A stretch of DNA of 34,312 bases, from NCBI RefSeq assembly GCF_945957525.1, contig NZ_CAMFLA010000030.1:1-34312 (forward strand). Reading direction: 5' to 3'. How positions within the stretch are numbered: position 1 is the stretch's first letter; each line of letters begins with the position of its first letter. Positions 7,962-16,145 of the stretch are shown in pieces. The translations under genes and the position numbers were made by a program. Under the pieces are notes generated by a model. The model did no database searches, was not told the origin of the DNA, and worked only from the letters and a program-made list of their open reading frames with translations. This stretch comes from an uncultured Aquitalea sp. GTDB taxonomy: Bacteria > Pseudomonadota > Gammaproteobacteria > Burkholderiales > Chromobacteriaceae.

Positions 7962-8823
7962 CGACGAGCCCTTCAACCTGGAGTTGATGACCGAACTGCT
8001 GGAAGACGCCGGTTATCAGACCCTGCAGGCCGAAAACGGCGAGCAGGCCTGGCAGATTCTGCAAGAGCAGGGCCATTCGCTCTCCGCCGTGCTGCTGGAC
8101 AAGATGATGCCCGGCCTCAGTGGCTTCGACGTGCTCAAACGCATGAAAGCCACGCCGGATCTGGATTTCCTGCCGGTGATCCTGCAAACCGCCATCAGCA
8201 GCCCCGCCAGCGTCCAGGAAGGCATGGAGGCCGGCGCTTTCTACTACCTCACCAAACCGTTTTCCCGCGACATGCTGTTGGCCGTGGTGGAGGCCGCGCT
8301 CAGTCACTGGCTGCGACATCAGGCCTTCCGCGAAATCGCCAAACAGCAGCTGGATGCGCTGAATCACCTGCAAAAGGCAGAATTCAGACTGCGCACCCAC
8401 AAGGAAGCGCAAACCGTCACAGCGCTGCTGGCGCGCACCGCGCCGCAGCCGGAGCGGGCAGCCACCGGGCTGTTCGAACTGCTGGTCAATGCCATCGAAC
8501 ACGGCAATCTGGCCATTCCCTACCAGGAAAAGACCCATCTGCAAGGCGAAGGGTTATGGGAAGAGGAGCTGGAGCGCCGCCTGAGCGACCCGGTGTTGGG
8601 TCTGCGCGCGGTCAGCGTCAGTTTCGAACGCCAATTGCACGCGCTGTCTTTTGTGATTGAGGACATGGGCGACGGCTTTGACTGGCGACAGTATCTGGAA
8701 AACGAGACCGCCTCCATGTTGTCCAGCCACGGCAGGGGCATCCTGATTGCCCGCAAGCTATCGTTCGACTGGATGGAATACCGCGGCAAGGGCAATATCG
8801 TCGCAGCCGGCATCGCGTTGTGA
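7936..8823 (+). CDS. Response regulator with RsbW-like serine-kinase/anti-sigma ATPase output domain
   Basis: 295 residues. The receiver domain (about 3-120) has the acidic pair Asp9-Asp10, phospho-acceptor Asp55 in VLLDKMMPG, a switch Thr in LQTAIS and Lys in LTKPF. After a helical linker comes a HATPase_c_2-type domain (about 150-295): N box ELLVNAIEHGNL, G1 EDMGDGFDW and a GRGILIARKL segment, as in the RsbW/SpoIIAB family. The protein is therefore built to turn phosphorylation into protein-kinase or anti-sigma activity rather than DNA binding. It resembles HsbR of Pseudomonas but lacks the PP2C phosphatase domain. No STAS anti-sigma antagonist adjoins it; the only STAS gene in the window is mlaB, which serves lipid transport. 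The ATG overlaps the end of the kinase gene. Confidence 0.9.
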   Translation: MTHKLLLVDDEPFNLELMTELLEDAGYQTLQAENGEQAWQILQEQGHSLSAVLLDKMMPGLSGFDVLKRMKATPDLDFLPVILQTAISSPASVQEGMEAGAFYYLTKPFSRDMLLAVVEAALSHWLRHQAFREIAKQQLDALNHLQKAEFRLRTHKEAQTVTALLARTAPQPERAATGLFELLVNAIEHGNLAIPYQEKTHLQGEGLWEEELERRLSDPVLGLRAVSVSFERQLHALSFVIEDMGDGFDWRQYLENETASMLSSHGRGILIARKLSFDWMEYRGKGNIVAAGIAL

Positions 8824-8839
8824 GCGGCGTTTGCCGCTT
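8822..8839 (+). terminator. Weak candidate terminator after the response regulator gene
   Basis: Hairpin AGCGGC-GTTT-GCCGCT directly after the stop codon. It lacks a proper T run (TGAGACC follows), so it is uncertain. The gene converges with comEC 57 bases further on. Confidence 0.3.
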
Positions 8840-8879
8840 GAGACCTCCCCCGCCCTAACACTGAGCTGATTGTGTCGTT

Positions 8880-11162
8880 TCAAGCTCCGCACTCGCCCTG
8901 CGGACGCCAGTAGCGCCTATTGCGCGAACGATGGCAGTCAAACCACACCTGAGCCCCCACCTCCATCTCCAGCATGCCGTCCTGATCAGTACGCAAGACA
9001 GTGATCCCTCTGTCGGCCAACCTGGCCATCACCGTCGGATGCGGGTGCCGATAGCGGTTGCGGTAGCCGGCGCTGATCACCGCCAGTTCGGGCTTGACCG
9101 TATCCAGCCAGAGCCCTGAGGTAGATGTCCGGCTGCCATGATGCCCCGCAACAAGCACCGTGCTGCGCAAGGCATCGCCATAACGCGTCGCCAGCCGCTG
9201 CTCTACAGAAGACGGCGCATCACCGGTCAGCAGCAGCGCATGGCGCAGCCCAGCCACTCGCAACACGCAGCTGTGATCGTTGTCCTCCGCGGAACCCAGA
9301 CCATCCGGCGGCGACAACACATCAAAGCGCACGCCATCCCAAACCCAGCTCATACCCTGACGGCAATCCTCGCCTTGCAAGCCGTAATCCTCCAGCGAAG
9401 CCCGTTGCCCGGCGAGAATACGTACGGGCGGACTCTCCGCCACCAGACTCTGCGCCGCGCCGTCGTGATCGTTGTCGTGATGCGACAACACCAGCATATC
9501 CAGCCGCTCGGCTCCCAACCCACGCAATTGCGGCAGTACCCACAGACCAGCATCGCCAATACCGGTATCAAACAGCAGGGTGTGCCGCCCGGTTTGCACC
9601 AATACCGACAACCCCTGCCCCACATCCAGCACCGTAGCGCGAAAAGCGCCATGCGGCGGCCTTTCCGGGGCATACAACAGCATGGGCATGAACATGCCCG
9701 CTCCCAACAACCGCACCGGCATGCCCCGCGGGGCAATCAACAGCAAGCTGCCGACAAATGCCAGCGCCGCCAATGGCCAGGGCGGCGCTGGCAGGCTCAG
9801 CATCGGCCCTTCGGCAAACCTTGCTGTCCAGTGGTAAAACATGCCGGCCAGCCAGCCGGCAGCGTGCATCAGCCCATCCCAGGGCAACACCACCGCCAAC
9901 AGGCACAAGGGCGTCAGCGCAAAAGACACCAGCGGAATGGCCCATAGATTGGCCAGCGGCGTTATCAGCGGATAACGACCAAACCACCAGATCAAGGGCA
10001 GCACGCCGCACAATGTGGCCGCCCACTGCCCGGCAAAAGCCGAGCGCCACCACGGCAGGCGACCGCGCCGCGCCATGCCGGACGCGATCAACGCCGCCAC
10101 CAGCCCGAAGGACAGCCACAAGCCCGGCGTCAGAACGGCAAACGGGTCCGCCGCCAGCACGGCGGCCAGGGCCATCCACCACAGATGAAAACCGCTCCAG
10201 TGCCGCCGCCAGGCATACATCAGCAGCATCACCGCCAGCATGCCTAGCGTGCGTTGCGTCGGTACGGACAAGCCGGCCATCGCCGCATAAAAACTGGCCG
10301 CCGCCAGGCTGACCATGGCTACCACCATACGCGGCGGCAAGCGGCGACTGGGCCAGCGACGTTGCCACAGCCGGGCCAGCGCCGCGAACACGCCCGCTAC
10401 CATGCTGATGTGCAAACCGCTGATGGACACCAGATGCGTCAGCCCCGTATCCGCCAGCCAGCGCCACTCCTGCCGCCCGATGCGCGATTGCGCACCCACG
10501 GTCAGGCCCGCCACCAGACCGGCTTCCGGCGTATCGCCCAACACCGTCTCGATGCGCGCCACGGCCTGCTCCCGCCAACGATCGATCTGCGCCAACGGGG
10601 CATGGCTCTTGCCCAGCGGCAGCGCCTGACCACTTGCGCTGCCGGTCGCCAAGACACCCTCCGACCACAGCCATTGTTCGGCGTCAAAGCCATAACGGTT
10701 GGCCGGCGCGTGCGGACGGCGCAAACGCGCGCCCATTTTCCAACGGCTGCCCGCAGGCCACGACTGCTGCGTCTCGCCCTTGCGCGCATAGACGGTGACG
10801 ATGATGCGCTTCGGCAAACGTAGGCCCGGGGTCAGCGTGCGCTCCACCTCCAGCGTGAGGCGGGTGCCGTAGTCCTGAACAGACGGCAAACCGCGCACCA
10901 CGGCGACAAAACGCACTGGCACTTGCTCCCAGGCCTCCGGCAGGCTGTCCGCCAGTCGCCATTGCGCCCGCCAGTCTGCCCAGGCAAGGCCGAGCAACAG
11001 CGCGGACAGCAACACCAGCGTCTGCCGACGCCAGCCCGTCGCCGCGCAAACGGCTGAAAGCCGCGCCAACAGCCACAAACCGCACAAGGTCCAGGGCGAG
11101 GGGAGTTCGGGCAGCATGGCGCACAGGCCAATGCCCAGCACAAAAGCGATGAGTAAGGTCAT
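8880..11162 (-). CDS. comEC: DNA uptake channel protein ComEC/Rec2
   Basis: 760 residues. ComEC is the inner-membrane channel that takes single-stranded DNA into the cytoplasm during natural transformation. Order: an N-terminal hydrophobic segment and a DUF4131-type region (about 1-190), the multi-pass Competence domain (about 210-490, with GLTVGAQSRI and LVSISGLHISMVAG), and a C-terminal metallo-beta-lactamase-like domain (about 500-745) with the metal motif SHHDNDHDGA and DTGIGDAG. The motif form H-x-D-N-D-H is usual for Gram-negative ComEC. The start has AAGGGGGG just upstream. The reading frame is intact, so the gene looks functional. It contains two exact copies of the recurrent word (9810-9819 and 10810-10819) and one near copy (9013-9023). 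Confidence 0.95.
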   Translation of the reverse strand: MTLLIAFVLGIGLCAMLPELPSPWTLCGLWLLARLSAVCAATGWRRQTLVLLSALLLGLAWADWRAQWRLADSLPEAWEQVPVRFVAVVRGLPSVQDYGTRLTLEVERTLTPGLRLPKRIIVTVYARKGETQQSWPAGSRWKMGARLRRPHAPANRYGFDAEQWLWSEGVLATGSASGQALPLGKSHAPLAQIDRWREQAVARIETVLGDTPEAGLVAGLTVGAQSRIGRQEWRWLADTGLTHLVSISGLHISMVAGVFAALARLWQRRWPSRRLPPRMVVAMVSLAAASFYAAMAGLSVPTQRTLGMLAVMLLMYAWRRHWSGFHLWWMALAAVLAADPFAVLTPGLWLSFGLVAALIASGMARRGRLPWWRSAFAGQWAATLCGVLPLIWWFGRYPLITPLANLWAIPLVSFALTPLCLLAVVLPWDGLMHAAGWLAGMFYHWTARFAEGPMLSLPAPPWPLAALAFVGSLLLIAPRGMPVRLLGAGMFMPMLLYAPERPPHGAFRATVLDVGQGLSVLVQTGRHTLLFDTGIGDAGLWVLPQLRGLGAERLDMLVLSHHDNDHDGAAQSLVAESPPVRILAGQRASLEDYGLQGEDCRQGMSWVWDGVRFDVLSPPDGLGSAEDNDHSCVLRVAGLRHALLLTGDAPSSVEQRLATRYGDALRSTVLVAGHHGSRTSTSGLWLDTVKPELAVISAGYRNRYRHPHPTVMARLADRGITVLRTDQDGMLEMEVGAQVWFDCHRSRNRRYWRPQGECGA

Positions 11163-11277
11163 CCCCCCTTATGCCCGCCACCCGCCGGGCGATTCAATGA
11201 CCGGAAAGACAGGGAGCCCGCTTGTCCCGAGCGCGTCCATGCCGTATCGTCGCGGGCAAACGCCAACAGGAACCGTC

Positions 11278-12063
11278 ATGTCCGCTACACCGCTTTACTG
11301 TGCCGAATCAGCACGTCGCGACTACGCCGCACGTCTTGCCGAGCGCTTCAACCTGCCGCTGCTGACCCGTCGCCCCGTCGAGGGCTATTGGCTGGAGTTA
11401 GGGCCGGCACGGCTGGAGCTACTGACCACGGGCAAGCATGGCGCGGTGTATGCGGAGTTTGTCGAAGGCGCAGCCAAGCACCGCCGCGAACAAGGCGGCG
11501 GCCGCGGCCAGCCGGTGGCCAAGGCCGTGGGTTTGAAGGGTGCGAAAGATGTGCCCGCCGTTGTGGACGCTACTGCGGGTCTGGGCCGTGACAGCTTTGT
11601 TCTGGCCACGCTGGGTTGCAACGTCACCATGGTGGAACGCTCGCCGGTGGCGGCCGCTCTGCTGGCCGACGCGCTGGACCGCGCCGGCAGCCACCCGGAC
11701 ACCCATGACATCGCCGCGCGCATGCGACTGGTGCACGCCAACGCAATCGACTGGCTGGCCAGCCTGGCCGATGCGGACAAACCGGATGTGGTGTTTGTCG
11801 ATCCGATGTTTCCGGATACCGACAAAAAAAGCGCTGCCGCCAAAAAGGACATGCAGGCGTTTCAACAGGTGATCGGCGACGACATGGACAGCGCCGCCCT
11901 GCTGACGGCCGCCATTGCCGCCGCGCGAACGCGGGTGGTGGTGAAACGCCCACGGCTGGGCGCGCCGATAGCGGGAGTCAAACCCTCCGCCATCCTGGAC
12001 GGCAAGTCCACCCGTTTCGATCTCTACGTGATCAAGGCGCTGCGGCCGGCCGGGTCCGACTGA
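11278..12063 (+). CDS. rsmJ: 16S rRNA (guanine(1516)-N2)-methyltransferase RsmJ
   Basis: 261 residues, near the 250 of E. coli RsmJ. It methylates G1516 of 16S rRNA using S-adenosylmethionine. The N-terminal part has the family pattern GYWLELGPARLELL. The SAM site is VVDATAGLGRDSFVLA near 95-112, followed by VERSPV and the active-site segment VVFVDPMFPD, which is diagnostic for this family. The C-terminus (KRPRLGAPIAG...STRFDLYVIK) also fits. The frame is open back to 11116 and overlaps the start of comEC on the other strand. The ATG at 11278 has AGGA upstream and gives the normal length; an ATG at 11239 is a weaker alternative. Confidence 0.93.
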   Translation: MSATPLYCAESARRDYAARLAERFNLPLLTRRPVEGYWLELGPARLELLTTGKHGAVYAEFVEGAAKHRREQGGGRGQPVAKAVGLKGAKDVPAVVDATAGLGRDSFVLATLGCNVTMVERSPVAAALLADALDRAGSHPDTHDIAARMRLVHANAIDWLASLADADKPDVVFVDPMFPDTDKKSAAAKKDMQAFQQVIGDDMDSAALLTAAIAAARTRVVVKRPRLGAPIAGVKPSAILDGKSTRFDLYVIKALRPAGSD

Positions 12064-12130
12064 CCGCTGGCAGGCTTTCGGCTATGCTTGTAGCTCCGCG
12101 TGACAGAACAATGACAACTGCGCCAAGCCC

Positions 12131-12880
12131 ATGAATCTCACCTTTGCTGATCTCATCCAGCTGTACTGGTCCACGCCCAAGTGGGAAGTCAATCTGCTCA
12201 TCGCCTGCAATATGCTGGGCGGCCTGCTCCTGGGTTGCCTGCTGGGCTATGAACGCTGGTTCAACGGCCGCGCCGCCGGCATGCGCACCTATGGTCTGGT
12301 GTCCATGGCCTCCACCGCCGCCATCAGCATCATTGGCTACTCGGGGTTCTGGTATGGCGGCCTGCATCCGGACGTGATGCATGGCGACATGACCCGGGTA
12401 GCGCAAGGCGTGCTGACCGGAGTGGGTTTTCTCGGTGCCGGCATGATCATGAAAGAAGGTCTCTCCATCAGCGGCCTCACCTCCGCCGCCTCGGTGTGGA
12501 TGTCCTCCGTCATCGGCATTCTGGTGGGCGTGGGCTTTTACGCCGCGGCCATCATCGTCACCCTGCTATGCATTGCCACCATGCTGGCCATCAACTGGAT
12601 GGAGCAGGTATTGCCGCGCCGCTTCAGCCTGTTTCTCACCTTGCGCTTCAAACCCCATCAAAACTGGACGGTCGAGAACCTCAAAACCAGTCTGGAGCAG
12701 TTCGGCGTACTGATGCACGAGGACAGCATCACCATCCGCGCCGGACAAGACAGCACGGAATGGAGCTTTCTGGTGTCCGCGCAAAACCGCCATGTCCTGG
12801 TGAATGTGGTGGACCTGTCGCGCAAGATCATGAAGATCGAACACATCGAAGAGTTCTCCGCCCAGCCGGCGCGCAACTGA
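12131..12880 (+). CDS. MgtC/SapB-family inner-membrane protein
   Basis: 249 residues. The N-terminal 150 residues hold about five hydrophobic helices with the family signatures GLLLGCLLGYERW, GRAAGMRTYGLVSMASTA and GVLTGVGFLGAGMIMKEG. A cytoplasmic tail (about 155-249) follows, with an ACT-like length. In pathogens MgtC inhibits the F1Fo ATP synthase and supports growth at low magnesium and inside macrophages; housekeeping members are less understood. The Shine-Dalgarno sequence is weak. It lies 67 bases after rsmJ. Whether this is an MgtC ortholog or the wider SapB/YhiD type cannot be settled by eye. Confidence 0.88.
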   Translation: MNLTFADLIQLYWSTPKWEVNLLIACNMLGGLLLGCLLGYERWFNGRAAGMRTYGLVSMASTAAISIIGYSGFWYGGLHPDVMHGDMTRVAQGVLTGVGFLGAGMIMKEGLSISGLTSAASVWMSSVIGILVGVGFYAAAIIVTLLCIATMLAINWMEQVLPRRFSLFLTLRFKPHQNWTVENLKTSLEQFGVLMHEDSITIRAGQDSTEWSFLVSAQNRHVLVNVVDLSRKIMKIEHIEEFSAQPARN

Positions 12881-12889
12881 GCGCCGCGT

Positions 12890-12895
12890 TACAAT
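12890..12895 (+). promoter_or_regulatory. -10 element placed for a leaderless slyX transcript
   Basis: TACAAT ends six bases before the slyX ATG. Transcription would start at or next to the A of the start codon. No Shine-Dalgarno sequence is visible in the 21-base gap, and no good -35 is seen. Confidence 0.4.
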
Positions 12896-12901
12896 AGCCC
12901 C

Positions 12902-13117
12902 ATGAACAGTGAACAACGCCTCGACGAGCTGGAAGTGAAGCTCGCCTTCCAGGACGATCTTCTGGAAGCCCTCAACGCCACCGTGGCCCGCCAGCAGCAG
13001 GAGATCGACCTGCTGCAACAGCAACTGCGCGTACTCTACAACCAGTTCCGCGCCAGCCAGCCGGACGGTCAGGGCAGCGGGCATTCGCTGCGCGACGAGA
13101 TCCCGCCTCATTACTGA
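12902..13117 (+). CDS. slyX: SlyX family protein
   Basis: 71 residues, the usual size of SlyX (72 in E. coli). It is almost wholly a coiled coil (LDELEVKLAFQDDLLEALN...) with the family C-terminal tail ending RDEIPPHY, typical of SlyX. Its function is unknown. It lies 21 bases after the mgtC-family gene without a ribosome binding site, and is followed by a strong terminator. A -10-like box so close to the ATG suggests its own leaderless transcript (see findings). Confidence 0.93.
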   Translation: MNSEQRLDELEVKLAFQDDLLEALNATVARQQQEIDLLQQQLRVLYNQFRASQPDGQGSGHSLRDEIPPHY

Positions 13118-13132
13118 TCTTTCCGCCTGAAC

Positions 13133-13169
13133 AAGCGACAAGGCCGGGCAATGCCCGGCCTTGTCGCTT
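13133..13169. terminator. Strong intrinsic terminator, slyX and facing GNAT gene
   Basis: A perfect 17-bp stem (13133-13149 with 13153-13169) with loop AAT, followed by TTTGCG on the plus strand. It lies between convergent genes and can serve both. Confidence 0.88.
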
Positions 13170-13182
13170 TTGCGCTTTGCGG

Positions 13183-13764
13183 CTAGCCGCTCTGGCGCCG
13201 CTTGCGCGACACCTGCGCCTCAATGTTTTTGCGCGCGATCAGCAAACCCTGCCCGGCCGGCCTGGCGGGCTGGGCGGCCTCGCCAAGCCACTTGTACATC
13301 ACCAGGCAATCTACCAGGCCCAGCGCCGAATGACGGTACGCCTTCGGCAAACGTCCCACCTCGGCAAAGCCCAGTTTTTGCCACAACGCCACTGCCGTGG
13401 TGTTGCTGCTCACCACGCTGTTGAACTGCATGGCGAGAAAGCCGCGCTCGCGCGCCCGCGCTTGCGAATGCTCGCACAAGGCGCTGGCGACGCCCTTGCC
13501 GCGCGCGGCCGGGTCCACCATATAACCGCAATTGCACACATGACCGCCCGGTCCCGCCGCATTCGGCTTGAGAAAATAGCTGCCCAGCAAACGGCCATCC
13601 TCTTCGGCCAACCAGGTTTCCAGTGGCAGATCGCACCACAGCGCGCGCGCTTGCTCCGGCGTCATCGCCGGATCGTAAGCATAAGTTTCCTGCGCCGACA
13701 CAATGGCGGCGAACACCGGCCAGAAGGCAGCGAAATCGGCGTGAGTCATGCGGCGGATGTTCAT
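13183..13764 (-). CDS. GNAT-family N-acetyltransferase
   Basis: 193 residues. It has the GNAT acetyl-CoA fold: beta strands with GRLLGSYFLKPN, the pyrophosphate-binding loop VDPAARGKGVASALCEHSQARARERGF, and a C-terminal VALWQKLGFAEVGRLPKAYRH. The sequence is like yhhY-type or phosphinothricin-type acetyltransferases; the substrate is unknown. A basic tail of about 35 residues (RKNIEAQVSRKRRQSG at the end) extends beyond the domain. The start ATG overlaps the stop of the EamA gene by four bases (ATGA), so the two are translationally coupled. Two copies of the recurrent word lie inside (13343-13352 and 13603-13612), in different frames. Confidence 0.9.
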   Translation of the reverse strand: MNIRRMTHADFAAFWPVFAAIVSAQETYAYDPAMTPEQARALWCDLPLETWLAEEDGRLLGSYFLKPNAAGPGGHVCNCGYMVDPAARGKGVASALCEHSQARARERGFLAMQFNSVVSSNTTAVALWQKLGFAEVGRLPKAYRHSALGLVDCLVMYKWLGEAAQPARPAGQGLLIARKNIEAQVSRKRRQSG

Positions 13765-14678
13765 GGTGTCTCCAGGTTGGCCGAAGGGCGTGGTTCCGGT
13801 TTGCGGGTCATGCCGCCGGACAGCAGGCTGGCGCCGGCAATCAGCGCGCCGCCCAGCCACTCGCTGGCAGTCATGGTTTCGTGGGCCAGCAGCCAGGCGG
13901 ACAGCGCCGCAAACACCAGCTCCATCAACATCAGTGTCATGGTTTGCGTTGCCGGCAACTGGCTGACACCGTGTTGGGAAATCACGCTGGTGGCCAGCAA
14001 GGTGCAACCCAGAATCCCCAGCAGCAGCCAGCCTTGCGGCGTAATGGTCAACAAACGGGGCAGGCTGTCGTGCAACCACAGACTGGTAAAGCCCATGCTG
14101 GCCACGCCCACCCAGATGGTGGCGGACTTCACCGGCACCGGCAGGCCCTTGGCCCCGCGGCTCAAGACATTGCCCAGCGCAAAGGCCACCCCGCCGGACA
14201 AGGCCAGCCACTCGTAGCGCTGACTGAGCATGGCTGCGCCATCCAGCGCGCCGGGCCGATAAAGAATGACCATGCAGCCCGCCAGCGACAAGACCACCAC
14301 CAGCCAGCCCTGCCGGGTCAACCGTTCCTTGAGCAACAGCCAGGCGAACAACACCGACCACAAGGGCGACAGATAAAACAACAGCAACACCCGCATCACC
14401 AGCCCCTCGGACACGGCCCAGGTGTAGCTGAAATTGCACCAGCCAAACAGGAAAGCCAGCGGCAACAATACCGGCTGGAAACGGAACTGCCGGCGAAACA
14501 CATCGCGGAATACCGCCACGCCCAGCGTTGCCGCCACCAGATACACCACCAAAGAAGTCATGGGAATGCTAACGCCGCGCTCATTGAGCGCGCGAAAGGG
14601 GAACCACATCAGGCCCCACACCAGCGCCGTGACCAGAATGCAGGCCACCGCCAGAAGCTTTTGTTTTACAAGAGGCAT
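13761..14678 (-). CDS. EamA/DMT-superfamily transporter
   Basis: 305 residues with about ten hydrophobic segments in two repeats, the layout of drug/metabolite transporters. The first repeat starts with ILVTALVWGLMWFPFR and has LFYLSPLWSVLFAWLLLKERL at its end; the second ends with MTLMLMELVFAALSAWLLAHETMTASEWLGG. The pattern (P/E-W in loops, LKE and HE motifs) is typical for EamA. The substrate cannot be told; amino acids or related metabolites are possible. The start at 14678 lacks a clear Shine-Dalgarno sequence. It is coupled to the GNAT gene by a four-base overlap, and a copy of the recurrent word (13776-13785) encodes its C-terminal SANLETP. Confidence 0.9.
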   Translation of the reverse strand: MPLVKQKLLAVACILVTALVWGLMWFPFRALNERGVSIPMTSLVVYLVAATLGVAVFRDVFRRQFRFQPVLLPLAFLFGWCNFSYTWAVSEGLVMRVLLLFYLSPLWSVLFAWLLLKERLTRQGWLVVVLSLAGCMVILYRPGALDGAAMLSQRYEWLALSGGVAFALGNVLSRGAKGLPVPVKSATIWVGVASMGFTSLWLHDSLPRLLTITPQGWLLLGILGCTLLATSVISQHGVSQLPATQTMTLMLMELVFAALSAWLLAHETMTASEWLGGALIAGASLLSGGMTRKPEPRPSANLETP

Positions 14679-14807
14679 GCCGATTTTTTAATATGTCCGA
14701 TCTTGTGGATGCTGCGGCGCAGTGTCCACCCGAATTTTCCGCCAGAGACAGGCCGCTCCCACTAGCCGGACGGCCCCATACAAGACAAAGCAAAGAGAGA
14801 CGCCTGC

Positions 14808-15995
14808 GTGAATCCCCAACTGGCCAGCCTGCAACCTTATCCGTTCCAGCGCCTGCGACAACTGATGGCCGGCGCCGTGCCGCCAGCCGGCAAGACCCAC
14901 ATCAATTTGTCCATTGGCGAACCCAAGCACCCGACGCCGGACGTCATCAAGGACGCACTGACCGCCAACCTCGGCGGCCTGGCCAGTTATCCGGCCACGC
15001 TGGGCAGCCCGGAGCTGCGCCAGGCTTGCGCGGCCTGGATGCAGCGCCGCTACGGCCTCGCCATGGATGCGGATAAGCAGATCCTGCCGGTCAACGGCAG
15101 CCGCGAAGCGCTGTTCGCCTTTGTGCAAACACTGGTCGATGCCAGCGGCGAGCAGCGCCCGGTGGTGATTTCGCCCAATCCGTTTTACCAGATTTACGAA
15201 GGCGCGGCACTGCTGGCGGGGGCTGAACCCTACTACGTCAACTGCCTGTCCGACAAGCGTTTCCAGCCAGACTGGCAAAGCGTGCCGGAAGCCATCTGGC
15301 AACGCACGCAGGTGGTGTTTGTCTGCAGTCCGGGCAACCCCACCGGCGCGGTGATGTCGCTGGCCGACTGGAAAAACCTGTTCGAACTGTCCGACCGCCA
15401 CGGCTTTGTCATCGCCAGCGATGAATGCTATTCGGAGATCCACTTCGGCCAAGCACCGCTGGGCGGACTGGAAGCGGCGGCGCAACTCGGACGCGGCTTT
15501 GAGCGCATCGTGATGTTCACCAGCCTGTCCAAGCGCTCCAACGCGCCGGGCATGCGCTCCGGCTTTGTGGCCGGCGACGCCGCGTTGCTGGAAAAATTCC
15601 TGCTGTACCGCACTTACCAGGGCGGCGCCATGAGCCCCACCATCCAGGCTGCCAGCGCGGCCGCCTGGAATGACGAAGCGCATGTGGAAGCCAACCGCGC
15701 CGCCTACATTGCCAAATTCGACGCAGTCACCGACCGCCTGGCCGCCGTTCTGGAGCTTGCCCGCCCGGATGCCAGTTTCTACCTGTGGGCCCGCGTGCCG
15801 GGCGGCGACGACGCCGCCTTTGCCCGCCGTCTGTTCGAGGAAGAACACATCACCGTGCTGCCCGGCTCTTATCTGGCGCGCGACGCGCACGGCGTGAACC
15901 CGGGGCGCGGCTTCATCCGTATCGCGCTGGTGGCAACGCTGGCAGAATGCACGGAAGCGACCGATCGCATCATTCGATTCATGCAGAACAACTAA
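14808..15995 (+). CDS. dapC: N-succinyldiaminopimelate aminotransferase DapC
   Basis: 395 residues, starting at GTG with AGAGAG upstream. It is a fold-type I PLP aminotransferase that converts N-succinyl-2-amino-6-ketopimelate to N-succinyl-LL-diaminopimelate in lysine and peptidoglycan synthesis. It shows NLSIGEPKHPTPD near the start, SYPATLGSPELRQA, NPTGAVMS, the DECYSEI segment, and the PLP Schiff-base lysine at Lys242 in FTSLSKRSNAPGMRSG. The N-terminus (MNPQLASLQPYPFQRLRQL) matches proteobacterial DapC rather than general aspartate aminotransferases. dapD follows after 150 bases, which supports the assignment. Confidence 0.94.
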   Translation: MNPQLASLQPYPFQRLRQLMAGAVPPAGKTHINLSIGEPKHPTPDVIKDALTANLGGLASYPATLGSPELRQACAAWMQRRYGLAMDADKQILPVNGSREALFAFVQTLVDASGEQRPVVISPNPFYQIYEGAALLAGAEPYYVNCLSDKRFQPDWQSVPEAIWQRTQVVFVCSPGNPTGAVMSLADWKNLFELSDRHGFVIASDECYSEIHFGQAPLGGLEAAAQLGRGFERIVMFTSLSKRSNAPGMRSGFVAGDAALLEKFLLYRTYQGGAMSPTIQAASAAAWNDEAHVEANRAAYIAKFDAVTDRLAAVLELARPDASFYLWARVPGGDDAAFARRLFEEEHITVLPGSYLARDAHGVNPGRGFIRIALVATLAECTEATDRIIRFMQNN

Positions 15996-16145
15996 GCGCC
16001 GCCAACAACACCTCTCAGAAGCCCTGAACCAAAGCGCGCCGACGCAGGTCCAGGGGTTTTGTGAGCGGGTCCAAAGCCGCACGCTGACCTACCTACCGGA
16101 CAAAACATGACTGTATCCATTCACATCGCCAAAGGACTCCATCAC

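Noticed and set aside
13183-14439. A single 418-codon minus-strand protein covering the GNAT gene and part of the EamA gene
   Set aside because: The part above 13764 is the wrong frame of the EamA gene; the acetyltransferase domain starts at the ATG at 13764.
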